DNA of 64,000 nucleotides from Diphasiastrum complanatum (Eukaryota; Streptophyta; Lycopodiopsida; Lycopodiales; Lycopodiaceae). The position numbers and the translations under genes are program-made. Positions 33,619 through 45,195 of this stretch are shown here, in pieces (the stretch's first letter is position 1; the number at the start of each line of letters is the position of its first letter). Where the stretch lies: assembly GCA_029204225.1 (NCBI GenBank), contig CM055095.1, positions 50,538,841 through 50,602,840 on the forward strand, read 5' to 3'. Under the pieces are notes generated by a model that made no database searches, was not told where the DNA came from, and saw only the letters and a program-made list of their open reading frames with translations.

Positions 33619-36079
33619 CACAATCTAATCCATTCATCTTAGTAGTGACTATGTAGTAATGATAGTTGTGTATATAAGGACTTGACTGTGGTGCTATAAC
33701 TTTTTTCAGGCTTTTCAGTATCTGTACGTTGCCAGGTTGGACGTAAATTTGTTTTATGCCATTTGTTGGTGTTTTGTATGAAGTACAAAAAGGACATATT
33801 TTGGTTATTAAATGGAGGCACAGAAAGGGCAAGCTTTTAGTAAGCTCCTAGTCTTTATTAGCTGCTGCAGTACAAGTTTCAGCTAGTCCTCCATACATTA
33901 GTAGCAACCTTGGCACCATAGGCATATGGTGGTGGTTTTGTGAAGCTAGTCGCATGGGCTGCCATACGGCTGTCCAAGTGTGTACGAATGTAGATCATAC
34001 AATATGCATATGTTAGATGGCTATTGCCTTAGAAAAACATCTAAGAAGAAAACAGCATGCAGCAACTTAGCTCAAGATACATTGCAACATGTAACATGTT
34101 TTGAGCTGAGGGTTGAATCTAGTGGTCCAGCTATAATTAGGGCCGGCCCACAACTCCCAACTACACATCTCTCTCATTCTCGAGAATATTTTACTCTGTC
34201 CTCTACATGGGATCATGTCAAAATTGTTCGAAAAGATACAGGCCCATATTTTTAAGAAGTGTGGATGCATGTCCTGCACCTCCAACATGTGAGGGAAAGT
34301 TTCCTGAGAGAGTTTAATAGATGAGCTGAGAACGGCAAGTGTCCTTTGGTGATGATATGGGGAAAACAAGAAAATCAAGAAGCACCAGTCCTTTTTGGAG
34401 TTAGCTTTTTTTGCGGAGACGTTCCCATTCAATATCTTGGACAACCAAATCCTGAAGAAATTTGTGAAACATGAGACAAAGTCTTGACTTTTTTTTCCCT
34501 CTTGTAGATATTCATTTGTGCAGCGGGCTGGAGTCAAAACACCTGACCTAAAAGCACGTTGATTACCATCCTTTCCAAATATTTAACTTCTCATAGATAA
34601 TGCGATTATCAATTATATTTCCCTCCAACCTAGTACTTATTTGAGATTCCAAAGGGACACTGGATAGAAGGTTTTAAACTTGACCCAATTCATTGTCAGA
34701 TGCAAGTGAACCTCCTTGTGAAGAAAACTAGTCTTTACAATGCTTACGTGAAATAACTGATGCACTTTGATTTTTTGGTGGAGTAATGGTTAGTAAGTCA
34801 CATTGTTGAGGAGTTTAATAGTCTTACATGGTTCACAATACTTTGTAGACAAACTTATGATGCTTTATTTTTTTTGATGTGATGTGGTTTTTTTTTAATG
34901 AATTTGTAAAGATCCAAAAACCTTTTTAAAGAAGGAATTTCTATGCAAAAAATTAGTCAGCTTCTAGTTTTTACAACAATGGACAGTCATTGAAACTCAT
35001 ATGATTATAAAAGAGCTGTATCTAGTGGTGAAATGCTTACAAAGATGAGTTGTATGTAGTGGAAAATTGCTTATAGACTTTGTAAGAAAAGCTCAACCAT
35101 TGGAAGGTATTTTTTTTCTCTAAGTTTACCTAAACATTAAATATGCAGAAACATATTCAGTATAGTCCGATTGGTCCTCTCTATCTAACCATCAAATTAT
35201 GATGATTAGTTGAGCGCTTAATCAGTTTGGTCTCCGATTTTTATAAAACAAAAATCTGCAAATGTTCGATGAATTGAACATATATAATGATCACTACCCA
35301 CATCAATAGAAAAATTGCAACATCGCTACAGTCATTCTAAAAATACTTGAGCTAATTCAGAAGTCTTTACACTTTATTTTTAATTTTATCAATATGAGCA
35401 CTATAGAAAGGATGATATTTCATTTAAAGACATCTTATCATCCTTTTAAGACTTCCAATGATGATATTTCATCATTGATTTCCAATTTTAATATAAAATA
35501 ATTAGTGATATTATCCATCTACATGCCCTTGACAACACAAATTTCAAAAACATATTTTGGTCAAATGCAAAATATCAACAAGAAAATACATAATATTCTA
35601 AATCCATGTCACAAATTTTTTCACTATGACATCTCCTAGTTATGATATCACTTGATTTGTCCGACTTTTTGATATGTTGAATTAAAAAAATCATTGTGCC
35701 AATTTTTTAGTTAGGAAAAATCTATGTTGAGGAATATTCTATTAAGGGACTTTCAAACTCTTGATCGATTGTATTTAGGTCATAAAATCCTCATTTTTAG
35801 AAACCAATAGCACAGAAATCAAGCATTCACAAAATTATCTTGAAAAATGTTGTAAAATAATAAATTTAGTGTTCTATGTAAGATTCCTTATCTAGTTGGA
35901 CCTAAAGTAGTAGTTATTACCATCAAAAAGTTAAATTTTTTTTGTAAATATTTAACGAAGGACTCCTTTCGACCTCGATTTCAATAGATTACAGGTCTAG
36001 CAGATTGTAGGTTCAGAGCTTCAAGGATTCACAACCTTGAAGAGGGGGCGCTTGCTTAAAATGGCCAAGACATAGACAC
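33619..36079. other. Intergenic, strongly AT-rich, nothing recognised
   Basis: The 3' flank of the early nodulin 93-like gene, then AT-rich sequence with many A/T runs. Minus-strand open stretches such as 34067-34537 have no motif or plausible composition and I do not support them as genes. The final part may run into the LTR of the next element. Confidence 0.45.
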
Positions 36080-36204
36080 ACACTACTTCTAGAAATACTT
36101 CATAAAAAACCTAGAAATTCTAGTCTAGGTGCAATGTACCAAAATTAGCCAATCAAAATGGGTTACTTGCCAAAAATAGTACAAACACTATTTAGGCCTT
36201 TATT

Positions 36205-36285
36205 GACAATATCTCTTAAGTTGAGATTTCATTTTGGCCTCTAAAAATGCCAATAAAGCAACAAAATAGTTGATAATTTAATGCA
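36205..36285 (-). repeat. 3' LTR (visible part) of the deleted copia element
   Basis: The right boundary is set by the polypurine tract and by the match to 37503-37574. The LTR must extend further left, probably to near 36080 or beyond, but only about 80 bp can be paired with the other LTR remnant. Confidence 0.65.
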
Positions 36286-36320
36286 CCCTCTTCAATTAGT
36301 TTTAACATAGATTTAACCAC

Positions 36321-37185
36321 ATTATTTTGATCCATCTTAAGAATGATCTCCATCTTAAGTATAGACCTTTTTTCTATGGTTTTATAGTAACTTCCGTAAT
36401 TGATATAGAAAATAGTGTCCACATTAGATGCTTTACTATTTCTTACATCAATTTTATACATCAAGATGTAACTAGAACATGAAGAACCACATAGAATGTA
36501 AATGCAATAATAACTCCACGCTTTCAACTTTGAATTCTTTGGAAAATAACAGTAGCCAAACAAAAACTGTGAGTAATCAACCAATGCTTGTATGTCTCTT
36601 CCATCTTTGTCCTTTCTTGATATGTTTTGACCATGAAAATTCATGAATGAGCCTCCATTTCCATCTTGCCATAAGATATCATCAACCCTTGATGACTTGA
36701 CCATGAATGAGTGATAGAATGAGCCTCCCTTAGCTTCATTTCCATCAGCAAAACCAGCCAAGAATGCTACTACAACTCCAACATCAAAATGATGCAAAAC
36801 AATATAGCTAGTTTTACCATATCTTGACAATTTGCACACATTCACATGAAAATTGCTCAAACATGAGATAGAACAAGTAAAGTAAACTTGAACAACACTT
36901 CCTTGCTGCTCCCTTGGCCTTACTTGAGTCTTCAATAACCTGCAAAAATAGATCTAAAGTATCTTTGCCAATTGACTTCCCTTTGATGTTCTTGACTAGC
37001 TCTAAATAGCCACCTTTCCTTTTGTGTTGTTGAAGCCCTTCAAGATCAACCTCTTGATCTTCCACTTGACCATCAAAGTCATTGACTAAGACCTCTTTTC
37101 CTGATCAATTAGTTGCTTCCATTTCATAAAAACCAACATCCACTTGCATAGCGTCATCTATACAAGAAGATGAACCAAAACATGT
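36321..37185 (-). other. Foreign block, second copy, broken
   Basis: This is homologous to 15958-16965. On the sense strand it starts CFGSSSCIDDAMQVD (element 2: SFGGSSCVHGAMQVD). It continues with DFDGQVEDQEVDLEGL, then KGAARKCCSSLLYLFYLMFEQF, FADGNEAKGGS, and DGNGGSFMNFHG. A TGA at 37105-37107 and a frameshift near 36900 break it. An internal insertion of about 50 bp (near 36800-36850) and a deletion of about 150 bp (near 36700) relative to element 2 are visible. It joins directly to the last codons of pol at about 36320, whereas the element 2 copy joins to RNase H. Confidence 0.75.
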
Positions 37186-37502
37186 GAGTTAAGCAAAGTT
37201 TGTACCTTGAACTTGCTTACACTTCTCATCTTATGTAAGCCTAGATGGCTTTTGCCTTTGACTTGAGGACCTTCTTAGAACTTGACTTGGAGAGACATCT
37301 CCACCATCACCATCCAAAGAACCATCTTCATCACCATAAGAAGTGTTAGATTGTACAACATCAACAACATCAAGCTTATCCACATCCACATTCTCCTCTT
37401 CAAAGACATCCTTGGAAATGTGAACTTCCTTTGACTTAGGAATGCAAACCTTATAAGCTTTGCTTACTTTACTATAGCCAACAAAGATTCCCTTAAAGAA
37501 TC
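37186..37502 (-). pseudogene. Copia integrase C-terminal scrap
   Basis: Reading leftward: GIFVGYSKVSKAYKVCIPK, a low-complexity linker rich in Asp and Ser, then RRSSSQRQKPSRLT, each corresponding to element 2 positions 17370-17110. A stop replaces the Tyr after SRLT. The upstream end is cut by a deletion that fuses it to 5' LTR sequence at 37503. Confidence 0.7.
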
Positions 37503-37689
37503 CAAAAGATACTGAGATTTTATTTTGGCCTCCAAAAATGCCAATAAATCAACAAAATAATTGACAATTTTACACAATGTGCCTAGGTGTTTTTTTGACA
37601 TTGATAGCACAGATAGCCCTTTTGAATCTTCATGTGAGATTCATTTTTGGGCTTTTTGTTTGGTTTTGACCTAGATGCATTCAAAGTGC

Positions 37690-39540
37690 TAGGAGTGCAA
37701 AAATGACGTCTATTTTCTCGTGCGGGATTATAATTCAAGAAAGGTTCGAATTGGTCAGTGCAGCATTTGTGTTGAGCTCAAGAGTAGAAGGAAAATGGTG
37801 ATTAATGAAAATGACACAGAGGATGTCAAGTCAGCTTTGAAAAGACCTGAGAGAAGAACAATCACAAGAAAGAAAGAAACTGATGGATTATAGAAGAAAA
37901 TGTTTATCTTTTCTTGAGAAATACATGGGATTGGTGATTGACGGAATGGATCAGAAGAAAATGAATTTGCCTCACTCTGTTAGGACCCCGAAGGACATCA
38001 CAGAGGATACATTTTTTCAAATACATTTGGTTGGATGTGTAATTTATACTGCATGCGTCCATCCAAAAGTTTATCTTATGTATATATTTGAATATTCGTA
38101 ATGATCCGAATCTTATAATTACTAATACACCAAGTGATATCTTTGTGGCCAGAGCGCTTACCTCCAGTATTTTACTTGCAGTTGGACAACATAGCTCGTG
38201 AAAATAAAAATAAGATTGTTTTGAGTTATCTCAACATGTCGCAAAAAATATATTTCGAAAAGTTAAACTCAGTTTGGTCATCATACGCATGATCATAGAT
38301 ATCAAATGTTCTGTACATTTTCAAAGAAATTGTCACGTCATGATGCATTCACTCTCTTGCAGATGATGACTCTTATTCAAGAGGCAAATACTCCCAAGCC
38401 ACATGTTTTGCATTTAAAAGAGACTTTGAACTTTAAGCTATTTGCAAATTAGGGGGTCAAGAATAATTGTTGCCTTAAAAAGTTGAATGACATAAGCTTT
38501 CAACATTGTTTCTTGATTAAATCATTGGGGCCAAATGTGGTGCATTTATTTGCAAAGCAATTGTCGACCAAAAGATGGATTGCGATTTTTAAAATCTATT
38601 CCAGAAGCTTCCATGAAAGCAGCAAAGGCGCAGATGCCACTCTTGAATGAAAAAGAAGCAAGAGAGTCGAAAAAAAAAACAAAGAGCTATTGCCATTCGT
38701 TGTATGTATGCAGGAGCAAAGAGTTCTGATTGAGAAAGCTCAAAAATATGCAAGGGCTGAAAGCACCGATTGATGGAACAATTTTTTTAATGAGCAAGAG
38801 TCCGTACTCGACAGAATCAAATATAACTTCAACGAGATGTCAAATCCATTTTTATGGCCACATGCATCTCCAGTCAAGGAATTTGATGGATCAAACAATG
38901 TTCCGCTATTCGACATGTCATCTCTTCCACTACGTGAATAAAGAGAAATATATATTGGTGCAAGGAGATCCAAAGAAAGAAGAAAGCAGTTAAAAGAAAT
39001 ATGCACGGTGATCCTCAAGACTTGAAAGAAGGTTCAGTGATTGCAACACTTGCATATGAAGATCCACTGCAACATCCTTTTTGGATAGGTAAAGCGTATA
39101 AGTCGACATGCTACATCAAATAAAATAACTGAAGTCAATGTACATTGGCTTAAACACACCACGTAGATGCTTTCATGGGAAAGTACTCATTCGAGATGAT
39201 AAGTATTGGCAAAGGGGAATTTGAGAAGCGAAATACGAAAAATACTCCAAGCACAAGTGTTTTGCACCTAGAGAATGTTGACATACTTGTACATGATTTT
39301 AAACTCACAAGTACAGGTCATTTGCGCAAGTCAACAATTGCAATTCTCATGGTCCAAGTCGTAACATTCGTTCATACAAAAATAATCCTGAGTCTTATGG
39401 TCTCCATATAGAATCAGATGACATTCTAGTTAACAATGAAGAAGAAGGTGCTTCCTCTACATCATCTGGCTCATCTATGTATATAGGAGATACCGATGGA
39501 TATGATAGTCAAAGTGATCATCCATTGTGATTTTGTAAAT
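37690..39540 (+). pseudogene. Relic of an ENKN-type (DUF7869-like) gene, possibly transposon-derived
   Basis: Plus-strand pieces in several frames: CSICVELKSRRKM near 37755, GLVIDGMDQKKMNLPHSVRTPKD (37930-37998, written in two parts here), VGCVIYTACVHPKVYLMY, LQLDNIARENKNKIVLSYL near 38178-38232, AHDHRYQMF and FSKKLSRHDAF near 38290-38350, and LNFKLFAN. The LDN..RENKN and H.H....FS pattern is what I associate with DUF7869, a family with a likely nuclease-fold transposase origin. Downstream text (DPLQHPFWIGKA near 39060, VLHLENVDILVHDF near 39260) looks like its C-terminal part. Many stops and frameshifts are present. The family name is from memory and needs a profile search. Confidence 0.6.
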
Positions 39541-39908
39541 TTGTTGTTTTGTAATCTATTTATTAAAAAATATCCAAGATTTTGAAAGTTTTCCGTGAAC
39601 TTACATATGAATGTATGAAATTATAAATAGATAAGAGTGTTTTATAAAAACACAGAGAAATAAATTTTGAAATTCTTCAAAAAGTCATTATTTTTTGGAA
39701 TAAAGTTATGCCTACTTTTGATTTAACATTTTTTAAACTCAAAATTGACAAAAACTGTATACTTTTTAAATCTTGTAACAAGCCTCAAAATCGAAAAATG
39801 TGAGTTTAAAAAAGAAATATTGACCAATATTCCAAGTGTTTCTCCTAAGCTCGCCTATTTTCTCACTCAACTCGCAACAATGTTATGAAGTTATTGAATA
39901 TGATATTT
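39541..39908. other. AT-rich spacer, nothing recognised
   Basis: Low-complexity AT-rich sequence between the ENKN-type relic and a tandem duplication. Confidence 0.5.
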
Positions 39909-40392
39909 GAACCATATTTGTATTATTTTGTATTGTTTTATTTCTCTATTCATTTACTTATTTTTATGATATGTTGATCTATAGCAAAAACATGGAGGAG
40001 CATACTAGTATAAAGTTGGATCATAACTGGAAATGCATGACAATCAAGAAGATGGCTTAGGCCAGCATTCTGTTGTAGGAGATTGATTAGAAAGTTCTCC
40101 AAGATAGCGATGCCTTTAGCATATTTGACATATTTGAACCATATTTGAACCAAGAAGATAGCGACGCATTTGACATATTTGAACCATATTTGTATTATTT
40201 TGTATTGTTTTATTTCTCTATTCATTTACTTATTTTTATGATATGTTGATCTATAGCAAAAACATGGAGGAGCATACTAGTATAAAGTTGGATCATAGCT
40301 GAAAATGCATGACAATCAAGAAGATGGCTTAGGCTAGCATTTTGTTGTAGGAGATTGATTAGAAAGTTCTCCAAGATAGCGACGCCTTTGAC
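39909..40392. repeat. Tandem duplication of about 272 bp
   Basis: GAACCATATTTGTATTATTT at 39909 recurs at 40181, and the two copies stay nearly identical for about 200 bp (through CATGGAGGAGCATACTAG and GAAAGTTCTCCAAGATAGCG). A shorter local repeat of TTTGACATATTTGAACCATA is present at 40125-40190. The sequence may be part of the gypsy element that follows. Confidence 0.88.
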
Positions 40393-40840
40393 AAACTTGT
40401 TACAAAAAGAAAAATTTCAAATGAAGTCATGAGGCTCAACTTGGTTTTGAAACTTAAAGAAGGCCTTAATTAGTGTTCCTTTGCTAATGCCACTGAGATT
40501 GGAATGGAGGCTAAAGAAAGTCAGGTTGATGGAGTTATTGCTTATGAAAGTAGAAATTTAACAAATAATGAAGCATCATACCCTACTCATGACAAAAATG
40601 TTAGCCATAGTACATGAAATAAATAAATGGAGACATTATTTCTATGGTTCTAATAAAGAGTGATTACCATAGTCTTAAACCGTTTTCATATTAAAACCAA
40701 TTGAGTGACAAACAAAAGATATATTTATCACAGGTTCAATCTTATGATTTCAATATTAATTATATTAAGTGGAAAGAAAATTCTACTATACATGGAGACC
40801 TACTTGGCTACAATGGAACAACATGAGCAAAATTATTTGA
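40393..40840 (+). pseudogene. Ty3/gypsy RNase H relic
   Basis: Across frames it reads GVIAYESRNLTNNEASYPTH, a KWRHYFYGSNK-like part, RFHIKTN, and RYISQVQSYDFNINYIKWKE. These match the gypsy RNase H series AYESRKLNE.E.NYP.HDKEL, F.I.TDH.SLKY and QSYDFDI.Y..GKEN. Preceding text (KRKISNEVMRLNLVLK) may be integrase-like or linker. No LTR is seen. Confidence 0.78.
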
Positions 40841-41570
40841 GTTAATCTTACTCTCAAAATTGTACAACAAATTGGTCAAGGATCAGACTTCTACTTTTTG
40901 GCAAGTAAGGATTTGGAGCTTCTCCATCTCTGTTTGAGATCTCTGATGATCACATGTTATGGTGTGAAATCCTCCATCTTAATGCAAGAGAATGGAATGG
41001 ATTTGGCTCTGCATTGATGTGTGATTTGTGGCCATGCAACACATGACATTGTGATTGGGCTTTACCATCCAGAATTGAAAATTTCTTAGATCTGAGAAAA
41101 AACTAAGCAATAATAAAAGTAGTAAAATTGACATAAAATGGAAATGCCAACTAAGAAACATTAATCTTGGAGTTAATCCATGGGTAAATTAAACTATGAA
41201 CAAGAAGTATAATAACATCACATCACATATAATAACATGCCTCTCACGTTCTTTTTCTATTGCACTCTCTTTGACACTCTCTCACACCCTTTCACTCACA
41301 TAGGAGCCATGGAGGAAACTTTTAATTTGCATTGGAAAGTGAGCTCAAAAGACAAACAATACAAAAGATTTGACCCCTCTAAAGTTGGGCCCTTTTTAGC
41401 CAAAGAGAATAGAAATGTTGGCTTAATAAAAAATTAAGAATTCTAAGATAACTTGCTTTATCTTTTCCTTTCAAGGTATCTTGACTCTGGCATGGTTTTT
41501 TTTTTTTTTGAAATAAACCAATATTGCTCTATTACTTTCATGGTGACACTTTCTTTAAAAAAAAAATGTC

Positions 41571-41831
41571 GCTTTACAAAAAGCAGTTTTTCTTGATGCA
41601 GTTATTTAAAATGTTTTGATTTTAGCTTTTACACTTATATTGCTTCTCTTAGAACTTGTGTACAAAGTGGCACATGTAATTGCAATTGGTAAAATATGTT
41701 GCTTTACAAAAAGAAGCACTTCTTGATGCATTTATTTAAAATGTTTCAATTTTAGCTTTTACACTTATATTGCTTCTCTTAGAGCTTGTTTACAATGTGG
41801 CACATTGAGGTGCAACTGGTAAAATAGGCCA
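41571..41831. repeat. Tandem duplication of 130 bp
   Basis: GCTTTACAAAAAG at 41571 and 41701 start two copies that share TTATTTAAAATGTTT, TTTTAGCTTTTACACTTATA and TTGCTTCTCTTAGA, with scattered substitutions. Confidence 0.88.
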
Positions 41832-43537
41832 TTCTAGTAGTAACCTTTTATTGCATTTACAAATTTACAAAATTGAGGGTTTGTGGTCCCCATAGATTTT
41901 TCCTTCAGATTTGTTTGGAGAGTGCTTGAGCATATGACGTAAGTGATATCATGGTGATGTCTTTGCAAATATATGTTTGGTATATCTGAACATTCAATAC
42001 TCCCATAAAGAAATCAAGAAGATAAAGATCTGCACTATTCAATTTTGCACGCATCGAGGTAATCAAGCCTAGTGATGAACCAAAGACATGGCAATTCTAG
42101 ATTGCCCATGAACTTTTGAATAACAAATATGATCTCTCTTTTGTCTTGAACTTCTATCCAAAATATTTATATGTTGAAAGCATTTGTGAAAAGATCAAAT
42201 ATTAAAAGAGCCAATATGATAAACTCAAAAATATGAAGATAAGTACCATACCTTTAGCATGCCATCATAGATGAGATAAAGGAACATATAGTACATGCTC
42301 ATATACACCAAAATGTCCATGTTGCAAAATAAGGTGCCAAAGAGATGAAATATTTGTAGTTGTACAGCCAATATGGAGCTTCTAACTATGACTCGGGCAT
42401 TGAAAAATCACAGATTTTGATGTCCTCGTAAAGGCAAACAAATCTTGGATTACTGATAAGAGTACAAGCCCATGTCTCCCAATAATCATACCTCAATGTT
42501 TGGATATGAAAGTGTGAGAATCTTACCCAAAGCAGCAGAGCATGTAGGCCAAAAACATGGGCAAAGGTTGTTTGAGAACTGTCAGAGGCCTTTAGAATTT
42601 AGTGCACACCATCAAGGTAAAGAGCTTAAGCTTATCATGGGAATGTGTGTCCTTCCTTCTAGAGTGACATATTGCATAATTGAGGTGATCATAACAAATT
42701 TTCTAGCAATCATTTTTGCAACATTTGCTCTCAATGGTGCCATGCCCTTCGAAGTTGCTTAATCCACAACTCACACAAGCTGAATAGGATTATCACTTTC
42801 GAGGTCCATAACTTGGCTTTGATCTCTCTGAATATTGGGAACCCATCATTTTTGGCTTGCTAACAACCTCCAAATATCCATTTGGTTTGAACAAATTTAG
42901 CATTGAAGCTAGCTTGCACCTAATTCTTGACTTAGTCTGATATGTTAATCACACTACTCAGACTGTGATGTAATATGCAAATATCCTTGAGTGCAAGACC
43001 ATGACTTTGGGGAATATGTACATGCTTATTGCAGTTGTATTCACAGGGCTATATGACATATTTTCATCATCAGGTATGATCATACTCGGAACAACGTGTA
43101 TGTAGTTGTACTTATATCTGCAGAATTGCTCTCGAACTTTTTTTTTTTTCTTCTATGCAAAAGATTTGTTTCTGAAAGTTAACGTTTTTCTGTCATGCAA
43201 AAAACTCTGCTCGTTTCCAGCCATTTCCAGTTTTTGTTGCAGGCTTCAAACTTTTCACACAATTTTCCTTTCAAAGCATGTCTTGTCTTGATCTCTGGTT
43301 GACAAATGATGAGTTTTGTACGTGCGTTTGATCTTAGAAAAGCATCATAAATTCGTGTTGCCTTAGCAAATTTTTTGGCGGCGGAGTTGCTCATACACAT
43401 GCAGATCCTGACGTTAATGGTGAAGGAGCTGAATAGTAACTATATGAGCACTCATTTTGTCCAAAAGATTATGCGTTTCTGAGACCACCGAGTATAAGAG
43501 CTGGGGAATTAATTACTGCTGATCTGCTATCAACGTT

Positions 43538-43540
<3 letters not shown>
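41832..43540. other. Intergenic, nothing recognised
   Basis: AT-rich sequence. The open stretch at 42472-42762 (96 codons) has ordinary composition but no family I can name and no promoter or splice context. I do not annotate it as a gene. Confidence 0.4.

Positions 43541-43618
<78 letters not shown>
43541..43618. repeat. (GA)39 microsatellite
   Basis: An uninterrupted GA run of 78 bp about 200 bp downstream of the stop codon of the DUF688 gene. Confidence 0.97.
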
Positions 43619-43620
<2 letters not shown>

Positions 43621-43817
43621 CTATAGCCTATATCCAAACTTAGTAACAAGTGCAGGATGAACTACTCAGCTGCTGCAAGCTTAGAGCAATCGCCACAGTT
43701 TATGATCCTGTGATTAATTTTTACTGCTATCAATATTATTGCTTCAGCTCTCTCATATGCCTGGCAAGATCAAATCCAAAGTGTGTTGATGGGTAGTTGA
43801 ATCCCAATTCTCCTTTT

Positions 43818-45020
43818 TTAGAATGATATACGCTGTATTGGTCTGTTAGATGCTGGAACGATCACGTCTGAAGATCGACCGCATTTAAAAGATGTGCAGA
43901 GCTTTTTAGTCATTACTTTGGCTTTTGTTCTCTTGTTCTTATGATCACGCTCGTTGTCGCTTTTGTTGCAGAATTTAGAGTCTTTTAAGTTGCTTCTTCC
44001 ATGCGACTGAAGAATTCTCCTGCTCTTTTCCAGTATTGCAGCATTCAAAATTCGATCCTTCAGAATGAAAAACCTTCGAGGCTGTTCTGTTGCGTTTGGT
44101 GAAAAACTGGCGAGCAGAACTTCCAAGCCGTTTCTTTCCGGAGAATATTTTGCTCGATGTAGCCGATTAGTTTCATCTCCCCTCGATCCTATTACAAGCT
44201 CAGCAGGAAGTGAAAAGACCCTCATATGTGTCCTATCAGAATTCAAGAACTCATCCGGTGCACCTTTTTGCGAATGCAGATAATTTGGAAGAAACAAGGA
44301 ATGCCCTCTTGTGCTCATTATCTGCATCCGATCTTCATAGCATAGCTTTGGAGATTCTGAATCGTCATCAGAGGAGGAGACTAAGGAACTTCTGAAACTC
44401 TCAGTTAATTGGCTCTTGTGCTGTAAACGTGGGGGCAGCTTCAGCGGCGACAATTTCTTTTTGACATCAACGAACTCCTCTTTGGCAGAGAAGAACTCTA
44501 TTGACTCTTCATCTGAAAGATTCGTGCTGAATTCATCATTGCAATCCATGAAACACGGATCACTTTCAAAGTGCTTTGGTCTGCCGGGCTTCTCCTCCCA
44601 ACCAAAAGGAATCCTTGGACGCCCTTGAGAAGACCAATAAGACTGCTCATCTAAATTAACACGCCTTGCAGAAGAGCCTAAATAGACACAATTAGGATAT
44701 TCCGTCACACGGTTTGACCGCCCTCCTTGTGACGTAGCAGTACGGAGTGGATTTTCATACACTTCAGCTCTAACTTGCAGCTCCCTTAAGCGATCTCTAA
44801 GCAAACCTTGACGCTTAGATAGCTTTTCCTCGAGGCTCAAATCATCACACACAATATGTGCACCTGAATGTGCATGGCCAACAATATCCCGATGCATAGT
44901 CGAGGAAGAAGGTTGCGCTGGGCTTGAAGTAGAGCTATCAGAAAGCATAAGGTATTCAATCTCAGAGTCTGAGGTCTGATCAAATCCTTCACTCTCCCAC
45001 TGAGCTGTTAAGTCTTCCAT
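43818..45020 (-). CDS. DUF688 family protein (400 aa)
   Basis: The first ATG of this long minus-strand frame is at 45020 (MEDLTAQWESEGFDQTSD). The frame is open further upstream to 45134, but without an ATG. Near residues 137-149 it carries IPFGWEEKPGRPK, and near 190-199 LSPLKLPPRL: the PF.WE..PG.P motif followed by a proline-rich L.PP.L segment that defines the plant DUF688 family. The N-terminal part is acidic and Ser-rich. Two basic stretches lie near the C-terminus (KSDNERDHKNKRTKAK), compatible with nuclear location, though no function is established for the family. The frame is uninterrupted over 1.2 kb and no intron is needed. A 25-bp repeat spans its start region. Confidence 0.8.
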   Translation of the reverse strand: MEDLTAQWESEGFDQTSDSEIEYLMLSDSSTSSPAQPSSSTMHRDIVGHAHSGAHIVCDDLSLEEKLSKRQGLLRDRLRELQVRAEVYENPLRTATSQGGRSNRVTEYPNCVYLGSSARRVNLDEQSYWSSQGRPRIPFGWEEKPGRPKHFESDPCFMDCNDEFSTNLSDEESIEFFSAKEEFVDVKKKLSPLKLPPRLQHKSQLTESFRSSLVSSSDDDSESPKLCYEDRMQIMSTRGHSLFLPNYLHSQKGAPDEFLNSDRTHMRVFSLPAELVIGSRGDETNRLHRAKYSPERNGLEVLLASFSPNATEQPRRFFILKDRILNAAILEKSRRILQSHGRSNLKDSKFCNKSDNERDHKNKRTKAKVMTKKLCTSFKCGRSSDVIVPASNRPIQRISF

Positions 45021-45030
45021 GTCTGCAAAT

Positions 45031-45195
45031 CCTGAAGCTAGATAGCACGAGAAAGCATCGGAGGAAGAGCAAGACGGGTAGACATGATACACTACAACCT
45101 GTTCCTGAATTTGAAAGAGAGGGAGGGGGAGCAAGACGGGAGGGCTAAAGAGGTTACACTAAAACTTGTTCCTGAAGCTAGATAGCACGAGAAAG
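45031..45195. repeat. Exact 25-bp direct repeat in the 5' flank of the DUF688 gene
   Basis: The 25 bases at 45031-45055 (CCTGAAGCTAGATAGCACGA and five more) recur exactly at 45171-45195, 140 bp apart. AGCAAGACGGG also occurs twice between them and CTTGTTCCTGAA-like sequence precedes both, so this is a recent local duplication of the presumed leader. Confidence 0.85.

Larger units (their letters stand above)
36205..37574 (-). mobile_element. Deleted Ty1/copia element carrying a second copy of the foreign block
   Basis: Pieces of two LTRs flank the remains. The left (3') LTR meets the polypurine tract GAAGAGGG at 36286-36293 and has its boundary at 36285. On the right, 37503-37574 is the first 72 bp of the 5' LTR (sense start TGTAAAATTGTC). 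The two share TTGGCATTTTTGGAGGCC-like sequence. Inside, reading leftward: integrase C-terminal scrap, foreign block, and only the last dozen codons of pol (SMLKLIEEG). Gag, protease, most of integrase, RT and RNase H are gone. The LTR differs from that of element 2. Confidence 0.75.

Noticed and set aside
34067-34537. Minus-strand open stretch of 156 codons downstream of the early nodulin 93-like gene
   Set aside because: No family motif, unbalanced composition and no promoter or splice context; it overlaps AT-rich sequence and an equally long plus-strand open stretch, so chance is more likely.
42472-42762. 96-codon plus-strand frame
   Set aside because: Ordinary composition, but no family, no promoter and no conserved motif; left as intergenic.
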